The notes under the pieces are model-generated. The model had not been told where the DNA came from. It made no database searches and saw nothing but the letters and a program-made list of their open reading frames with translations. Shown here one piece after another: positions 22,492 through 33,379 of a DNA stretch of 64,000 bases. The number at the start of each line of letters is the position of its first letter. The stretch's first letter is position 1. The translations under genes and the position numbers were made by a program. This DNA comes from Orbilia blumenaviensis (taxonomy: Eukaryota > Ascomycota > Orbiliomycetes > Orbiliales > Orbiliaceae): NCBI GenBank assembly GCA_036872755.1, contig JAVHNS010000003.1, positions 1,798,001 to 1,862,000 on the forward strand. The letters run 5' to 3'.

Positions 22492-24503
22492 AATGCGTTT
22501 ATAGGCACGCTTATTTGATAAGTGGTAGGTGTAGGATAGCCGTATTTGGGGCTAATTAGTACGGAATTATTGGGTTTTCTGTTCCTTTTACAATTGCACG
22601 GTGATGGTTCTCATGGGAGCATGCAAAGCGCATTTTTAATTATTGAACGGGCTTTTTCTTATTGTTTTCTCCTGGTTTCTGTTTCTGTTTCTTCCCTTAA
22701 CACTGATTGTACTGATGAGCAGCAGCATCACTTTCACTCACAAGCGGAGCATTGTCTACTAGCATTGTTCATTCACGGGGTTTCTTTGAATTAATACGGG
22801 GTCCTTCGTTGGTTTTTCTCTCTCTTCATTATCCTTTTCTTCTTTCTCGGGTTTCCACTCTTCTCTTCCAATAACTGTATATTTTATTTTATATTTATCT
22901 GACTTCATTCCCGGCGAGGATGTTGGCGAAGGTGCGACAGAACGACAACCACTACTATTTTCATATTATCATTTTTCTTTTTTTTTCTTTATGAGGTGCC
23001 TTGTATAAAGGGTACTATGAGCATCTACCTCATCAGCATTTATCATGACCATAGACTTTTCTAATGAGATACATACTATAAAACTACATACTATAGACTA
23101 CTATAGACTACTATACAGAGCCGTTTCCTGACATACCTACCTACCTATACGTGCTATAGTACATATCTAAGGACATGACAGGGGCGGTTGATAGATCTAG
23201 ATTACACCATCCACGACCTAGAACTCGAGATCTTAAAATTTGTGTAAGTATAAAGAGGGGACACAAGTACCAGTACCTCCCCCAAGACTTGGACCAGCTT
23301 CTAAAGTCGTCTTTTATACCCGAGGCATAGCGAGCTCCACGATTTCCTAACTGTCCAAATGACCGCCGATAGGAAAACCGGAACCTCTAAAAGCCCAGCT
23401 ATCGAACGCCCAACGCTACACAAGATCCGCTGCCCCTCCGTTCTCAGCTAGCTCCCAGCTTTAGCTCCCACCCTCGAAAGGGTGTGTGGCAGCTAGGCTG
23501 GGTTTGTTTTTCGCTAGCTTCCATTCCCCCGCAGATGCATATGACCTTTTCCTTCCCCGCTGTCGGTCAGTCTTCGATAAATGGATAAACCGGATTAGCC
23601 TGTGCCTGTGCTTCTGCGGGTAAGGGAGTAAAAGAAGAAAAAGAGGCATGGCGAACGCCCATGCGTTATGTATGGCCGCCGCCGCTCAAATATACCCTGC
23701 ATGATGTATATCCATTTATTATTCCGCCATGCGAGTGTTCTTTGACATATTATAGCTTGGCTCTACTCTTTTTTTATTCCCTCTGTGCCCTCGCTCTCTC
23801 ACTCGCCTTCTCGGCTGTTTCTTAAATTATGGTGCCGAGTTATATATATATTATAAGGTGATAAGCTTTGGATTATGGCCGAATGTACGTCCGGGTGGAC
23901 GGAATGATTTTAATGGGTTCTTGAGAAGAAGAAGGTATATCAGGCCTCTCCGCCTTTTTTCTATCTTATTTTATATGCTTACTGATACTCTAACTTCTCC
24001 ATCTTTCAGTTCTCAAAGTACTTATTCTGTTTAGAGGCTACCACTTGTTAGGTATACATTCTCAGCGACTCGTACTTCTGAGCTTAGATTCGAATTCGAA
24101 GCTGTGCTGCTTGTTCTCACCATCACATCACGATACCTCTTTCTTGACATCATCCAAATTAATTAAAACCAACACCGGACCCGCCAACTTCCGAGAAGCT
24201 TAATCAAGTCGTCACCATAAGGCTTTTGAATTTCAGAATCCATCACTACCCCAAAAAAAACCGAATCCCATTTACACCATACCGTACCTTTAATATTCAA
24301 TACCGTTTTATAATTAAGCCTCCCCCGGTCGCCAGTTGCTGCAGCCTTTCAGGAGCTCCAACTGGATTCAGGTTCCATTACCTGTCTAAACCCATCACAG
24401 ACAAGAGCGCATCTTCGGGCCTCCCAAAAGAGGCACATATCGACCAAAAAACCCCTTGCCACTTCCACAAAATTAAAAATTAAAAGCTGGAGGAATCGAA
24501 ACA
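22492..24503. other. Intergenic, 2.0 kb
   Basis: Contains the 3' UTR of the acidic protein gene, T-rich tracts (22800-23000), a short ACTATAG repeat near 23085-23117, and the promoter and long leader of the Yippee gene. No gene is supported. Confidence 0.5.
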
Positions 24504-25667
24504 ATGACTACCAGTACCATCAACTTCCCACGTTTCTTACTCCCTGCATTTCCACGATGGGATTCTTCGCTTTTGAAACGTCATAGACCGGTCGAAGACG
24601 TTACCGAAACGCCGGTAGTGACGGCGGTCTATGGACGGCGGGGTAGTAACATTCTTACGGATGTTTCATCATCATCTGATGATGATTATTATGAAGAAGC
24701 ACATGATGTACCAGTGCGACATGGGAGGATTTTGTCGCACGATTCTGGGTGTATTGTTTCCGATGATGGTGATGATGAAATAGAGGAAGAAAGACAAGTA
24801 GTTGAAGAGGGGGGAGAAAGTAGCGACGACGGCGGTAGAGCGTATACGTATGCTCCGGCAAGGAGGAGGATATCCTCATCTTCAGCCGACTCGTTGGAGA
24901 TATACTTAGATACTGAAAGCGGTTACGGCGGTAGTACCGACGAACTCACGATTCCACCTCTAACTGCCGTCTCCTCGTCATCCGGTTCCCATTCCCACGA
25001 TCAAGGAAATATATCCCCCGTTGCACCTCGTAAACGTAAATTCGCCTTCTTTCCATCCAAATCCCGCCAGAAGAAGAATACACCAGCCCCACCGAAGCCA
25101 ACGCTATCGACTACAACCACTTACTTAAGCTGCTCCTCGTGTCGCACGAACTTATGTTTCAGCTCATCGGTCATATCGAAGGGGTTCACGGGACGTCATG
25201 GGAGGGCGTATCTTGTGACCTCCCTTATACCAGGAAATATCATACATGGCAAGCCCACGAGCAGGTCATTGCAAACGGGTGCACATACCGTAAGCGATAT
25301 TAGCTGCAAGGTTTGCGGGAGTATATTGGGTTGGAAATATATCCATGCTGAGGAGCGGGGACAGAAGTATAAAGTTGGGAAGTACATTTTGGAAACTGGA
25401 AGAGTGGATAAGGTTAATTATTGGGATGGAAGAGAAAACGATGGGTTGGATGAGGATGGGGAGAGGAGGAAGGGTGGTAAACGGGCTGGATGGGAGCCTG
25501 GATGGGAGAGCTTGGGGGAAGATGATGACGTAGAGGTGGATTTGGCTGATGAAGAGGAATTGGAGGAGATGTTTGCAGGGAGCTGGAATAAGGACAAGGC
25601 TCTGAGGAGACGGGAGAGGAGAAGGGCAACTGAGGAGGCTAGGAGGAAGGTTGATTCTAATGTTTAA
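24504..25667 (+). CDS. Yippee-domain zinc-binding protein
   Basis: Single exon, 387 residues. The Yippee/Mis18 fold is at about 205-305: C210-x2-C213 and C268-x2-C271 with a 54-residue spacing, and the family phrases RAYLVTSLIPGNI, CKVCGSILGWKYIHA and KYKVGKYILE. Stand-alone Yippee proteins are about 100-150 residues; here the domain sits behind a 200-residue acidic, Ser-rich disordered region and before a charged, Lys/Arg-rich helix (345-385). The fold resembles the substrate-binding site of cereblon and the Mis18 centromere factors. Role in fungi is not known; regulation through protein binding is the most that can be inferred. Confidence 0.85.
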   Translation: MTTSTINFPRFLLPAFPRWDSSLLKRHRPVEDVTETPVVTAVYGRRGSNILTDVSSSSDDDYYEEAHDVPVRHGRILSHDSGCIVSDDGDDEIEEERQVVEEGGESSDDGGRAYTYAPARRRISSSSADSLEIYLDTESGYGGSTDELTIPPLTAVSSSSGSHSHDQGNISPVAPRKRKFAFFPSKSRQKKNTPAPPKPTLSTTTTYLSCSSCRTNLCFSSSVISKGFTGRHGRAYLVTSLIPGNIIHGKPTSRSLQTGAHTVSDISCKVCGSILGWKYIHAEERGQKYKVGKYILETGRVDKVNYWDGRENDGLDEDGERRKGGKRAGWEPGWESLGEDDDVEVDLADEEELEEMFAGSWNKDKALRRRERRRATEEARRKVDSNV

Positions 25668-26302
25668 GGGAGGTTATTGCGGACTTGGGTTTCATGGCGA
25701 TGATTGCTTTTGGGGGTTTTGGGTTCTATGAGATTACAATATATACACGACAGATCTGACGGTTTATATGGGGATACTTGGTTTTGGCTTTGTTGGATTC
25801 CTTTTCAGTACCTGGCGCATCGGCGAGTTTTTGAAGTTGGCGGGAATTTTGGAATATGATATCTATGGTTTTTGGGGGACGCGAGAATGTTACATGGGGC
25901 AGCTTGTTATGATGTTTTATTTTTCCCTCCCTGTTGCTTTATGATGGTCATGATAATGTATAATATACCCGTTATAGCATTAGAGCAGGCTCTATGGTTT
26001 AACTACTAACACAGTTAGCTGCTGTGAGAATGCTGTTTTTATTCTTCAATCAAGCTAGTTACTGATACTACTAACTAAACTTAAGGCGTACTGTCTGACC
26101 ATTTCGTTATATCGCATTTCATAGTCTCAAACTAAATATATGTGTATCGTACAAACCAAAGAAAAAGCCGCATACCGCTCCCATTAAACCATTATATCGG
26201 TGTGAATTCCAAAGGGAAGGAAGAGATAGAAGAAAAAGCTGGACGTTGAGAATCAAAAATCAAAAATCAAAACTTTTGTCCCTCGTGCATGCTGTGTTTG
26301 CT
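25668..26302. other. Convergent intergenic
   Basis: 3' regions of the Yippee gene (plus) and the histone chaperone gene (minus). AT-rich with no gene. Confidence 0.5.
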
Positions 26303-27682
26303 TTAAGGGACTGGGGTACCCTCCTCTGCTGCTTTCTCTTCTTCTTCGGTCGTGACTCTTGGTTTTTTGCTATTACCAGTTGCGACAGCCACTGGCTTCT
26401 CTTCAACGACTGGCGTATCATCTTCTGCCTTTCGCTTTGCACCTGCACCGTTAGAAGTGCCAGAACCTGACGCGGCAGACGAAGGTCCTGCCTCCGGTGC
26501 CTTTGGCTTCTTTCGCACGGATCCAGAGATATCATTCGCACCGCTTATGATATTTTCGAACATCTTCTTTGCATCTGATGAGCTGCCGGACATGATGCTG
26601 CTCAGGATTCCAGCCATTTGTTCTTCCCCTAGCTGAGCTGGCTTAGGCTGTGGTGGAGTCATTAGGTCCTTCAATCTCATTTCAAGCTCCTTCACTAAAT
26701 CCTTGCCTTCTTCAACCGACTTCTCAGCCTCATCCTTTGGCTTGTCTCCGACTTTATCGCCATCTGCTTCCTTGATTGCGGTTTCCTCCACTTCGACCCT
26801 TTTTTTGCAGCTTGCGATGGCGGATTTCATGTGCTTTACTGCTTCATCCCTGCCTTTCTTCTGATCTTCCGGTGAAACTTCGTTATCTGCATCTCCCTCT
26901 CCACCTCCTTGTGACGCGAACTCCAGGGCTAAAGACAGCTTATAATGTGCTTCCGTGATTAGTGTTGACTCTGTTGGGTACAGCTCGAGCTTAATCTTCA
27001 GCGACTCTTCCAAATCTACACACGCCTGCTTAAACGATTCGGACTCTAGCGATACTTCGCCAAGAATGTCGTGTACATCTGCAAGTCGTTCTTTGACCTT
27101 TTTCAGGGTCTCCGGGTCTTCGGTTGCCGCCTCGAGGCGTTTGTTGAAGAATACGCGGGCGAGATCGAGGATGTTCCATGCCAGCGTGAAATCGTCTTCA
27201 TCTTCGCCATCCCCCTCGCTATCTGCATTCTCGTCATCTACGTCTTCATATTCTTCGTCGTCATCTACATCGTAGTTGTCGTCTCCTTGGAAGGAGAACA
27301 CACCGGCTTTCTTGAGCTTATCGTTTTCCTTAAGTTCTTCATCGCCGCCGGCCTTTCGTTTAGCCTTGCCTTTGCCCTTTTCTGCTGTGTCGTCTCCTTC
27401 CTGAGCACGTTTCTTTTCACGCGCTGCTTCGCCGCTTCCTACACCTGTGCCTAGTACATCGGACTTCTCGAGACCGCAGTGGTATAGAGAGCGGCCGTAG
27501 AGATAGAGGAGATCTGCGTTTTGAGGATTCTCTTCGCCGTTGATGACAGCTTGGAGCTCTGCGGCCTGAGCGTAGAGTTCTGCTGCCTTTGAATAGTTTT
27601 TGTGGGCGTACTCTTTCGCAGCTTCGGCGGAGACGGCGGCTAGCTTTTGAGCCTTTGGAGGGTCGGCTGTCGAACTCGACAT
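26303..27682 (-). CDS. SHNi-TPR histone chaperone (NASP/Hif1/Sim3)
   Basis: Single exon, 459 residues. It begins with a TPR (AKEYAHKNYSKAAELYAQAA). The second repeat is interrupted by a long acidic insert (YDVDDDEEYEDVDDENADSE and on), the hallmark of the SHNi-TPR family, and TPR sequence resumes at DDFTLAWNILDLARVFF. Further repeats follow (VHDILGEVSLESESFKQACV; ITEAHYKLSLALEFA), then a coiled segment and a Lys-rich nuclear-signal tail (KKPRV). The family binds histone H3-H4; Sim3 delivers CENP-A to centromeres in fission yeast, and Hif1 works with the Hat1 acetyltransferase in budding yeast. Which role applies cannot be told from sequence. Confidence 0.92.
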   Translation of the reverse strand: MSSSTADPPKAQKLAAVSAEAAKEYAHKNYSKAAELYAQAAELQAVINGEENPQNADLLYLYGRSLYHCGLEKSDVLGTGVGSGEAAREKKRAQEGDDTAEKGKGKAKRKAGGDEELKENDKLKKAGVFSFQGDDNYDVDDDEEYEDVDDENADSEGDGEDEDDFTLAWNILDLARVFFNKRLEAATEDPETLKKVKERLADVHDILGEVSLESESFKQACVDLEESLKIKLELYPTESTLITEAHYKLSLALEFASQGGGEGDADNEVSPEDQKKGRDEAVKHMKSAIASCKKRVEVEETAIKEADGDKVGDKPKDEAEKSVEEGKDLVKELEMRLKDLMTPPQPKPAQLGEEQMAGILSSIMSGSSSDAKKMFENIISGANDISGSVRKKPKAPEAGPSSAASGSGTSNGAGAKRKAEDDTPVVEEKPVAVATGNSKKPRVTTEEEEKAAEEGTPVP

Positions 27683-28252
27683 CTTCGTTTTATTGTTTTT
27701 TCTTTTTCAGTTTAGTTTTTTTTATACAATGGTTATTTTAAGTTTTATGGATTGTGTGTGAAGTGTAAACTGTTGATTTGTGGATTTTGGTGTTTTTTCT
27801 TCTGGGCCGGGACCGGAATTGAGGTTAATGTCAAGAGAGAGGCGGACGCGATCGAGGTCGGCTGTTGGGATGAGGATGAGATGAACGGGCGCTGCTGGTT
27901 GGCAGCATCTACATCCGCACGCGTTTCCAACCGAAGCCAATTCTAAGGCGTGTTCACCGCCCCCAAACTCACTCGACAGATGCTAACCACATTATAACCC
28001 CGCGGCAGCGGCGGCGGCGAAATACACCACAAGGCTGATAAAAATACTGAAGTTTACACTGAGCTCCGGTTACCGACTTAAGTTATTGCTCTATGGATCT
28101 GGCGAGCTGTGACTCAAGGAGTGGGACATAATAGCAGATATGCATATGTGTATGAAATGGGTCCTAGCGCAGAGGTTTGATGCTTATAAACCGATCATCA
28201 CGGATCTTTTATATACTTGAAGTTCGAAGTATATATAATCTCTTAAGTTACC
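27683..28252. other. Divergent promoter region
   Basis: Between the histone chaperone (minus) and the MYND protein (plus). A GC-rich patch with GGC repeats lies near 28000. No gene is supported. Confidence 0.5.
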
Positions 28253-29407
28253 ATGACGGGCAGGTATGTACCTCTGACTCCCCGCTGTTACGTCTGTCGC
28301 AAACCTACCAATATCTCGACCTGTGCCCTTTGCTCTGCGATCGAATACTGCAGCCCAGACCACGAGTCGCAAGATTCAACACGCCATTCGACAGAATGTA
28401 GGGAAGTCCGAGAAACTCGGCGGAAATACCACAGGCTTCATTACTGTATTGAAAAGAAGTTTGGGGTGGATAAGGAAATAGTGCCTGCCTTGCTCGGTCC
28501 TGGAGGTCCATTGTTGGGAACACTAGAGGCTAAAGGGTATATCTCTGCATCGGACGAGTATGCTCTTGCGCTACTCAAGGCTGGGTCCGCTGCTGCGATA
28601 CAGCTTGCTTATGACCATGCGCTTTGGATGCATCTTGTTGGGGGGAGGTTTCATTATCCTGGGATATACTTAAGCGCTGCTTTACTCCTCCAGGGAGAAG
28701 ATAAGTTATGCTTTAAATATGCTCTGGTTCGTGAGAAAGATGCCGCCCAGCGGCTTGCACACTACCCAAATATCGCATCGAGGGACGCTCTGCTGTCTGG
28801 GTTCGCAGACCAGCCTGATATCCTCGAACAGCTGAGGGATTCAGTACATGGCGAGAAATACATTTCAAAGGAGTCAGGATATGCCATTACCCTCATTCTC
28901 TATTGGTGGATACAAGATCTACGGAATCTACAAAAATTCCGAGAAGTCGAAGGATGGTTCACCGATAGGATGAACTCTGATACTGTCTATCTAATCACCA
29001 AAGCTATCCCAGACACCGGATTTGTTCTAAAGGAAAGACTATACGCAGAGGATAACGCCCAACTTATAGAAGAGTTGAACGTATGGATACGATTCTATTT
29101 CCTAAGAGTAACATACCAGCACCCCGCCGGTTGGCAAACGCTGGTCGAAACTATCGAGAACGGCGGGATACCCTCATGGCAGGGTGGACAGGATGTTCGG
29201 CCAGAACAATGCTGCTGGCGGGCATGGAGGGATACTCCTGGCGCGGTTGAGTTTGTAAATGAAATGATTCCAAAGGCGAAGAAGTGGGTCGAGGGGACTC
29301 GGTATTCGGTGGCAAGGGCGCTAGATAATAGCGTCGCTAGGGGTATACTGGAGGAGCAGACTCTATTCAATTTCCTGTTTTATGCTGCGAACATACGGCT
29401 GATATAG
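28253..29407 (+). CDS. MYND-type zinc finger protein
   Basis: Single exon, 384 residues. An N-terminal MYND finger has all eight ligands in standard spacing: C12, C15, C24, C27, C33, H37, H45 and C49. MYND fingers bind short proline-rich peptides and recruit partner proteins. The remaining 330 residues are helical with no SET or ankyrin signature, so this is not an obvious methyltransferase. Many fungal genomes have numerous such MYND proteins of unknown function. The ATG follows a plausible leader and no intron is needed. Confidence 0.85.
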   Translation: MTGRYVPLTPRCYVCRKPTNISTCALCSAIEYCSPDHESQDSTRHSTECREVRETRRKYHRLHYCIEKKFGVDKEIVPALLGPGGPLLGTLEAKGYISASDEYALALLKAGSAAAIQLAYDHALWMHLVGGRFHYPGIYLSAALLLQGEDKLCFKYALVREKDAAQRLAHYPNIASRDALLSGFADQPDILEQLRDSVHGEKYISKESGYAITLILYWWIQDLRNLQKFREVEGWFTDRMNSDTVYLITKAIPDTGFVLKERLYAEDNAQLIEELNVWIRFYFLRVTYQHPAGWQTLVETIENGGIPSWQGGQDVRPEQCCWRAWRDTPGAVEFVNEMIPKAKKWVEGTRYSVARALDNSVARGILEEQTLFNFLFYAANIRLI

Positions 29408-30007
29408 GCTGTTACGATATCGATATACCCAGTGCAGTATCCTAACTGTGATCGTAGTGTTGTGAATGAAGTACTCATTCAATCTGTAAAGTATATGGTA
29501 TATACCTAGGTACCTTCTTAGGTATACATGTTTACAGATGTCGTATTAATACTATAATCATACCATATCATATCGTATAACTTATAGCTTTTGCGGCTGA
29601 AACCAACTTGAGCTTAGCTTAGCTTAGCTACTGAAGTTATATCAGATATCAGATATGGGGCTTGCTCCCCAAGAATAAAATCCTAGGTATAGAATTAATG
29701 CCTTAGCCGATCAACTAGACGTCTATAGACTGTGATGAGTAGGCTAGAACTAGCCAATGGTAGATTATCCTACGCCTTGCTACCGAAGCGTCGTATAGTA
29801 GATTATCCCGTAGTATACTAGTACTTAATTATAAGCAGCTGTGGGGTTGTGCGTGTGTTATATTCGACCAGCTTCAATCCCAGTCAATCCCCCATCACGT
29901 AATCTCGTGACGAGCTCGCCCGTTTGTTGGTGTCGCGAACAACTTCAAGCTTCTAACTTCAGGGCTTCAATTACTCCGACCTACTTATAAAAAAACACCA
30001 AAAAAAT
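29408..30007. other. Intergenic with palindromic motif
   Basis: Holds a perfect TACCTAGGTA palindrome at 29503-29512 and a short AGCTT/GCTTA repeat near 29612-29630, then the DPB2 promoter. No gene is supported. Confidence 0.5.
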
Positions 30008-32657
30008 ATGGCAGACAGTCCACTTATCCCTCCATCATCTCCCACAACCCGAGAACGCCTCGGTGGAATGACCATCGACGACGAAGACCGAACTCAACAA
30101 CAGGAGGAACCAGAAGATGACGAAGAAGAAGACCTCTACAGTTCACATCCTCTCCCACCACCCCGAAAACCAGCTCCAAAAACAGCTCCCATATTCGCGA
30201 ATTGGAAACGAAAACATTTGTCGCCTCCTCCGCCGTCTTCTTCAGCTGTAGACTTATCATCAGACCCGTTTCACCCGTTAAATTCCTCGCAATTCCCAGC
30301 TCCGAGGGCTCGGGAAGCTCCTCCCCGCGGACAACCCAACCGACCAGCTGCCCCACCGAGGATATTAGCTGTTGATATCCCGGCGTCTTCGTTAAGACCT
30401 CTGGCTTTTAGGATTTTCACTAAGAAACACAATCTTACATTGAAGTCCGAAGCTCTTGCTCTGCTGTGCAGTTTCATAGGTCGAAAATGCGGCGCGGACT
30501 GGAAAACCAGCGGGTCGGCTGAAAAGCTACTCGAAGAAGTAGCGAGAACATGGAAGAGGAACGAGGGTGCTGCTGCGATTCTTGTAGACGGCAATGATGC
30601 TCTCAAAGCTGTGATCAGAGATCTGGAAGTCGAAGGTTCTGGGGCGAATAAAGCTAGTTTGCTCACTCGAGGTGAGAGCTTTGATTTCGCTGGAGCGAGC
30701 GGTATGAATACCGCATCTCCTGGTCTAGACGACGACGAAGGGTCTTCACAACAGCACCAGCAACAGTCGGCGCAGATGGTGATAAATTCCAAAACCGGTC
30801 CAAACCTTGAGGATATCAATCCGAGGGATTACATACACGTAGTCGACGCCTTCTCACAACCGAAGTACAAATACAACCATTCGAGAAAACAGTTTGAACG
30901 GTTCGTCAACGCCCATCTTACCACCCTATTCTCTTCTTTCAACTTCATGGATCCGGGCATAAGTTGACTCTAAGGAAACGCTCATCTGGGGAATTACCTT
31001 CTCTGTTTTTTCCTTATATTTATCGACTATTTCAGAGCACAAAAACCATCATTACTACCAGATGCTTCATCTAAAGCTCAGATATTCTTGACGAGATATT
31101 ATCTGATACACCACCGACTTCTTCGAAACCCTTCGTTTCAGCCTCCAACATTTGCGCCGTCGAATAGTATGACGTCGCGGGGTACGAAAACGTATTTCAA
31201 AATCACGCCGATAGCTCATCTACTCGGACGAAGCGGGAAGCCGTTTTTTATCTTCGGGTTACTATCGACATCCCCAGATACGGGACAATTGATGCTGGAA
31301 GATCCAACAGGGTCGATACAACTGGATATCACCCACGCAAGACCGATACCGGAGGATGGGGTGTGGTTTTGTCCTGGGAGTTTTGTAGTTGTGGATGGGA
31401 CCTTCGAAGCTGATGGACGGTTTACGGCATACACAATTGGACAGCCACCAAGCGAGCGGAGGGAAACTTCGGCAGAAGTGTTCGGCCACATGGACTTTCT
31501 GGGGATTAACATGCCTCTAGAATTTTCGGCTGGCGGTGGAGGTGGGAGGGGGCTACGACTCGCTGAGAAGAAGCTGGCGAATGAAGGCAAGGGGAGAATA
31601 GTAGTGTTGAGCGAGGTACACCTGGATTTACCGAAAACTCACGAGGCTCTTACGAAGCTGTTTGAGAAGTGGGAGAGCGAGTCAAATGAGGAAGATGAAG
31701 TTGAGGTGCCCGCTGTCGTAGTTATGTGCGGAAGGTTTGTGAGTGATGGTTTTGGAGTCGGGAATGGAAGTTTAGGATATAAAGAAGCTTTGGATACCTT
31801 TGCGGTCACCATAAGTGCATTTAATACCTTGCTTACAAAAACAACATTTGTGCTTGTGCCTTCAGATGCAGATCCCTGGGGGGCAGCTTTCACGGGAGGG
31901 GCGAGTGGAGTATTACCCAGGAAAGGGGTTCCAGATGTTTTTTCAGGGAAGTTGAAGAGGGTGTTCACGGTTGCTAACCCCGCGAATAAGAAAGATGGTG
32001 GAGGTGGTAAAGTGGTACTGGGAAGTAATCCGTGCAGGGTCGGATACTTCACACGGGAGATCGTGGTGTTTAGGGATGATCTGGGGGCGAGGTTTTCTCG
32101 AAATGCCGTGAGGTTTAAGGATCTGAGCGGTGCTGACGGTGCTGACGAGCCTACCCATAAGGGAAAGGGAGGAACAGAAGAGGAGCATATGGATGTCGAC
32201 GGGCTTACCGGGGCCAATGATGTGCCCAGTACACAGCAGGAGGAGGAGGAAGAGACTGCACCGGTGCAGAATCGAGTGCCAGACAGCGTAAAGATGGCGA
32301 GAAAGGTATGTATCCCTTATAGCATTGGCAGTAGTATTCAATGTGCGGAGCTAACATTTATGGTCTTCATAGCTGGTAAAAACAGTCCTTGATCAATCAT
32401 ACCTCTCGCCTTATCCCATCAATATAAGGCCAGTGCTATGGGATTACACCCACGCCTTGACACTATTCCCCTTACCCAACTACCTTATCTTAGCAGACTC
32501 CTCAACACCGCCGTTTACGGTCACATATGAAGGGTGCCATGTTGTTAATCCCGGCAGTTTCTTGGTGGCGGACGAGAGGCGGAAGGGGAGGTTTGTAGAG
32601 TTTGTGGTAGGAGCACAAGCTGGTGCTGGAGGGAAGGTGGTGGATTTTGTTTACTAG
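30008..32657 (+). CDS. DPB2: DNA polymerase epsilon subunit B
   Basis: Three exons: 30008-30900, 31036-32305 and 32373-32657, joining in phase to 815 residues. The N terminus is acidic and disordered; then comes the helical N-terminal domain (SLRPLAFRIFTKKHNLTLKS). After a linker follow the OB fold (GQLMLEDPTGSIQLDI, then WFCPGSFVVVDG) and the inactive calcineurin-like phosphoesterase fold (RIVVLSEVHLD; FVLVPSDADPW; LGSNPCRVGYFTREIVVFRD; HALTLFPLPNYLILAD; CHVVNPGSF). Metal-binding residues are missing, as in all B subunits. It is the essential second subunit of the leading-strand polymerase and links it to the CMG helicase. Intron 1 uses a GTTCGT donor. The acidic Glu insert before the last intron is probably a flexible loop. 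Confidence 0.95.
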
Positions 32658-33379
32658 GGTTCCCCCTCTTTCTTTATTTTTTTGTCCAGTAAACTAGTAT
32701 CCACGGTTTCTTGGGACTCTAGGTATCTCATCGATATGCTATAGGTACGGGACTATACTAGTCTCGTAATTAGATGCGGTACCAGTATATATATACCACG
32801 GAAGGCCCTGCCTGATATTAGGCGGTACTGAGACATGGTATAAGGTCTTGCATGGAATCATGCACGTTTTATCTATAAGTTTCTCCGGCTGCCTATATAA
32901 AAAGTTACGGACAATATGCTTCCAACATAGTACATATATCTTAGAAAGCATACTTTCAAACCCGTGGTCTTGTATCAAATTAGGGGAAACCATGAATCTG
33001 GCCCTGATATCGAGCCCAAGAACGAGACTAGCCCAAGATCCAACGAGACCAGCCCAAGACCAGTTTTGTGGTATTTGTTTTGGTAATTTTTGTGTTGTAT
33101 GATACATACACTCTGTAGCGAATACGCCATCACCAAAATCTATCGAAGGTCGCATAATAATAAAACACGCCTACTACCTAGGTAGGTAGCAAGGTGCCAG
33201 CTGATCGCTCATCTCATTTATTTCCGCGTTACCACCGACATTTCGCTGTTAATTAATACAAAGACAAAGAATAAAAGGCGGGGCGAGGAAGAAAAGGAAT
33301 CCGTCACAAAAAATAACAAAGGCCACCAATGCTCGAAAGTAATAATCCAAAACAAAAAGAGAGAAGGGAAAAAAGGGTC
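32658..33379. other. Convergent intergenic
   Basis: 3' regions of DPB2 (plus) and the TBC gene (minus). Contains a perfect TACCTAGGTA palindrome at 33175-33184. No gene is supported. Confidence 0.5.
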
